The notes below the pieces were generated by a model. That model saw nothing but the letters and a program-made list of their open reading frames with translations, made no database searches and was not told the origin of the DNA. Below are positions 61,353-64,000 of a stretch of DNA of 64,000 nt, piece by piece. The stretch is from an uncultured Porphyromonas sp. (lineage in GTDB: Bacteria > Bacteroidota > Bacteroidia > Bacteroidales > Porphyromonadaceae): positions 248,001 through 312,000 of the forward strand of contig NZ_CALHDW010000018.1 in assembly GCF_938023125.1 (NCBI RefSeq), in the 5' to 3' direction. The translations under genes were made by a program, and so were the position numbers. Numbering within the stretch: position 1 is the first letter of the stretch; the number at the start of each line of letters is the position of its first letter.

Positions 61353-62873
61353 TTAGGCTAGGCCGGAGAGTTGCAGGATGGAGTTGTATAGCTCACGCTC
61401 GTTGCGTAGCCGAGGTATCTTGTTTTGTCCTCCCATCTTTCCCTTCTCTCGCAGATAGCGGGCGAAGGTGCCCTTGGGTACTGCACGGATCTGTAGGGGT
61501 TGCAGGGTCATACCCGGACTGCTCTTGGCTTCGTAGTCGGAGTTTATTTTGCGCAACTCTTCGTGCAGGCGTTGGGCAAATAGAGTGAGATCTTGAGGGG
61601 CTTGGTCGAACTCGATAAGCCAGTCGTGCCGACCTTTGCCCGTAGAGGCATCGAAGTAGGGAGCTGCGGTGTATTCGGTAATGGTAGCCTGCTGTTCGCT
61701 ACTTACCCGAGCGAGGGCTTCGTCAGCATTGCATACCATGAGTTCCTCTCCAAAGGCATTGATATAGCTAGTGGTGCGCCCGGCAATGATGAATTTATAG
61801 GGGTCGCGTTGGGTAAATCGGACGGTATCCCCGAGGATGTAACGATACAATCCCCCAAGAGAACTGATCACAAGAGCGTAGGTTTTGCCCAGTTCCACCT
61901 CTACGAGGGGGATGGCTTTCGGGTCGGGCGCGTCTAGCTCTGCCAGTGGAATGAACTCGTAATAAATGCCATAGTCGAGCATTAGCAGCATGGCGGGGTC
62001 GTTGGGGTCGTCTTGGATCCCAAAGAACCCTTCGGAGGCGTTGTAGGTCTCTCTATACTGCATGCGCGGCGAGGGGATGAGGCGTTTGTACTCCTCTCGA
62101 TAGGGGGTAAAGCTGATTCCTCCGTGGAAGAAGACCTCCAATTCGCTCCATACTTCGCTTAGGTTATCCGCCTTGGTGTCTTCAAGTAGTCGTTTGATGA
62201 GGGTAAGCATCCAAGAGGGGACGCCCGAGAGGCTCCCTACGTTAGCGTCTCTTGTTTCGGCTATGATGGCAGGGATTTTCTCCATCCAATCCTCAAGGAG
62301 GAGGGTTTCTTTGGAGGGAACTCGTATGGCGCTGCCTAAGCGTGGCATTTGTTCGATGAGAATCGAACTCAAGTCTCCCCTAGAAATATCGGGTGTGAGG
62401 GGAGTGGGCTTTTGGCTTCCTCCGAGTACAAGGCCCTTTGTCCTGAAAAAACGGCTGTCGGGTCGGGTGGCTAGGTAGAGCCAGAGGGCATCCGATCCCC
62501 CTTTGAAGTGGCACATCTGTAGATGTAACGGGTTCACAGGGATATATTTACTGCGCCCTCCCGAGGTGCCACTAGAGACGGCAAAGCGATTGCATCCCCC
62601 ACGTACGAGCACGTTGCTCTCGCCCTGGATCATGCGATCTGTGTATCCTCGTAAGTCTTCGTACTGCACAAGAGGCACGATGGAGGCGTACTGCTCAGGC
62701 GTGGAGACTGCGGCAGCCCGTGTCTCCCATCCGTACTCCGTGGCACGGAGGCAGCGCATGACGCGTTGCCATTGACGGTGTTGTAGTTCCTCGGCTCGCT
62801 GAGGATAGTAATGATGGATAGCGGCGAGACGGGGGCGCATGGCCGTGTAGATAGTACGAGTTAGAGCATCCAT
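61353..62873 (-). CDS. GH3-family acyl-adenylate-forming protein
   Basis: A 506-residue protein of the GH3 family (plant auxin-amido synthetase-like; ANL fold). The ATP-binding SSGTSGGRSKYIPV is clear, as are YNASEGFFGIQDD and VVISSLGGLYRYILGDTV. Plant members join amino acids to acyl substrates; the bacterial substrate is unknown. The ATG at 62873 leaves a 26-base gap to the DUF5103 gene, so the two are probably co-transcribed. Confidence 0.9.
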   Translation of the reverse strand: MDALTRTIYTAMRPRLAAIHHYYPQRAEELQHRQWQRVMRCLRATEYGWETRAAAVSTPEQYASIVPLVQYEDLRGYTDRMIQGESNVLVRGGCNRFAVSSGTSGGRSKYIPVNPLHLQMCHFKGGSDALWLYLATRPDSRFFRTKGLVLGGSQKPTPLTPDISRGDLSSILIEQMPRLGSAIRVPSKETLLLEDWMEKIPAIIAETRDANVGSLSGVPSWMLTLIKRLLEDTKADNLSEVWSELEVFFHGGISFTPYREEYKRLIPSPRMQYRETYNASEGFFGIQDDPNDPAMLLMLDYGIYYEFIPLAELDAPDPKAIPLVEVELGKTYALVISSLGGLYRYILGDTVRFTQRDPYKFIIAGRTTSYINAFGEELMVCNADEALARVSSEQQATITEYTAAPYFDASTGKGRHDWLIEFDQAPQDLTLFAQRLHEELRKINSDYEAKSSPGMTLQPLQIRAVPKGTFARYLREKGKMGGQNKIPRLRNERELYNSILQLSGLA

Positions 62874-62899
62874 AGAGAATATTTTGCTGCTATGCTTAT

Positions 62900-64000
62900 T
62901 TAGTGACACTGAGTAACCCCTACGAGTCTGTGGTACCGAGCCCCTAAGGGATGGTAGTACACAAATAGCGTATATTGGTTGTGAGTGGGGTAGTGATTGC
63001 CCTCAATGGCCTGGGCCGTGTAGGGGCGGCTCTCCTCGTCTTTTGCTGCGAGGTAGAGGTAGGATAGGTAGCCCCCTTTGAGAAGTAGCTCTGCGGTATA
63101 GGCTCCCTCTTGGCTGGAGTAGTGTAGGAGACGCTCTTCGTAGGGGAGATAGTCGAATGCTTCGCCTTCGAGGATGGGTTGCAGCCCATCGGCTAGAGGC
63201 TCGCTTTCGAGTCGGAAGCAGACTCTATAATAATCCGTAGCCGTGGCAATATCTCCATCAAGATTGCGAGAGCGGATTACATACTGCCCCATGGCTCCTT
63301 GGTCGGTACTATGGAAGTCGCTTAGGGATCGGTTGTAGTTGGTGTAGAGAATAAGCCTATTCGCCTCAGGCTCCACGGCGGAGCGTTCTACCCCAAGGGA
63401 AGGGATCTGGGGACTTAGGTACTCCATGGCATGGTATTCGTTGCCCGCCTCAAAGGCGAGAAGTTCGCGCCGATATTCGAGACGGTCCAGCCCTCTAAAA
63501 GAGGGGCGGAGAACCCATAGGACATTGTCGCGTCGGCTATTCTGAGCCGCAACCAGCGTAAAGTCCAGGTCGGAGGTGCTTCCTCCCAAATGCCCTATCC
63601 CCACATTTACTTCCAAGTGTTGCTTATGAGGGTCTACGCCCCAAGCCTTATCTACATTCCCTACGAGGGTGGCAAGGGGCTCTACCACAGCGAATGCCGC
63701 TTGCACGAGAGGCCGTTCCGGCTCCATGGCATCGTAAACAGTCAGGAGGTAATTGCCCGATAGAATGGGATGAGGAGAACTCGCTTGGGATAGCGTGAGT
63801 GAGTAGTGCCGGTAAGAGACTTTGGTAAGAGAGGAGGGGATGGAGGGAGGGAATTCGCCTTCGGAGTAGCCTGATTGGAATTCGGTGCGGGCAAGTTCGG
63901 ATGGATTCCACTCGCTATCGCAGTGTTGCAGTTGGTAGCGAAGGGTGTGCGGTTCGTCGTCTAGGAGGTCGAAAGAGATGCGTAGCCCCTCGTTTCCCCC
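62900..64000 (-). CDS. DUF5103 T9SS plug-type protein (5' end outside window)
   Basis: The frame is open from base 64000 to the TAA at 62902-62900, giving 366 visible residues without the N-terminus. The visible start LRYQLQHCDSEWNPSEL and FQSGYSEGEFPPS are typical of DUF5103, the family that includes the Plug subunit which seals the SprA/Sov translocon of the T9SS. The body is beta-rich (LSGNYLLTVYDA, GGSTSDLDFTLVAAQ, VTQCH at the end). An internal ATG at 63727 is not the true start, because the homology continues upstream of it. It lies 26 bases before GH3. Confidence 0.82.
   Translation of the reverse strand, partial: GGNEGLRISFDLLDDEPHTLRYQLQHCDSEWNPSELARTEFQSGYSEGEFPPSIPSSLTKVSYRHYSLTLSQASSPHPILSGNYLLTVYDAMEPERPLVQAAFAVVEPLATLVGNVDKAWGVDPHKQHLEVNVGIGHLGGSTSDLDFTLVAAQNSRRDNVLWVLRPSFRGLDRLEYRRELLAFEAGNEYHAMEYLSPQIPSLGVERSAVEPEANRLILYTNYNRSLSDFHSTDQGAMGQYVIRSRNLDGDIATATDYYRVCFRLESEPLADGLQPILEGEAFDYLPYEERLLHYSSQEGAYTAELLLKGGYLSYLYLAAKDEESRPYTAQAIEGNHYPTHNQYTLFVYYHPLGARYHRLVGVTQCH

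Noticed and set aside
62900..63727. Short DUF5103 gene starting at an internal ATG
   Set aside because: The frame and the family pattern continue to base 64000, so the internal ATG is not the start.
1..64000. CRISPR array, transposase or integrase
   Set aside because: No regularly spaced repeats and no DDE, HUH or tyrosine recombinase pattern in any frame reviewed.

Overview
This 64 kb window comes from the chromosome of an anaerobic Bacteroidota bacterium, most likely Porphyromonas or a close relative. Three things point there. First, there are type IX secretion (T9SS) parts and cargo: PorG, a DUF5103 plug protein, GldH, and proteins with T9SS-like C-terminal sorting domains. Second, the gene order DUF6242 lipoprotein-porG-uppS-bamA-skp-skp matches what I recall of P. 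gingivalis. Third, promoters carry the Bacteroidota -7 box TAnnTTTG in place of sigma70 boxes. GC looks close to 50%. The genus is inferred from content and synteny. No rRNA, CRISPR array, insertion sequence, prophage or origin was seen. There is one tRNA (Gly, GCC).

Layout. 0-6.5 kb: the 3' part of a very large secreted surface protein, then a PSP1-family protein and GldH. 6.6-8.8 kb (leftward): tetR-fabG-pseudouridine synthase, coupled by start/stop overlaps. 9-11.6 kb: a TonB-dependent receptor. 11.7-13.7 kb: a lower-GC pair, AAA ATPase plus RloB/Toprim-like protein, resembling a two-gene phage-defence (AbiL/RloAB-type) cassette. 14-17.4 kb: folP-cdaA-S41 protease. 17.6-19.6 kb (leftward): a nucleobase permease with a DUF5020 Tsx-like outer-membrane protein. 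19.8-23.9 kb (leftward): two paralogous lipoproteins and a secreted beta-propeller. 24-27.8 kb (leftward): aspA, an RNase D-like exonuclease, DUF5063 and asd. 28.3-30.5 kb (rightward): trigger factor and ung.

30.5-41.5 kb (all leftward): a fragment of the division/cell-wall cluster (ftsL-like, PBP2-type transpeptidase, murE, mraY), preceded by mscS, manA, two small proteins, rlmH, a DUF3127 protein, trpS and tRNA-Gly. 41.9-51.3 kb (rightward): metG, a 5'-nucleotidase-like lipoprotein, a polysaccharide flippase, a DUF389 membrane protein and a DPP7-type S46 peptidase with an unusual Cys/Lys-rich tail. 51.6-54.1 kb: tadA against a THUMP-like methyltransferase and a VanX-like dipeptidase. 54.1-61 kb (leftward): the porG-uppS-bamA-skp-skp operon. 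61.3-64 kb (leftward): a GH3 protein and the 3' part of a DUF5103 T9SS plug gene that runs off the window.

Much of the window serves the envelope: lipid II synthesis (uppS, murE, mraY, PBP), outer-membrane assembly (bamA, skp), secretion (T9SS), c-di-AMP signalling and osmotic balance (cdaA, mscS). Peptide and amino-acid use (S46 peptidase, aspA, VanX-like) fits an asaccharolytic anaerobe. The least conventional items are the ATPase/RloB pair, the metallothionein-like tail on the S46 peptidase, the SSB-like C-terminal tip on the DUF3127 protein, a glycine-tyrosine-rich insert in BamA, and a tandem pair of unknown lipoproteins with a propeller protein.
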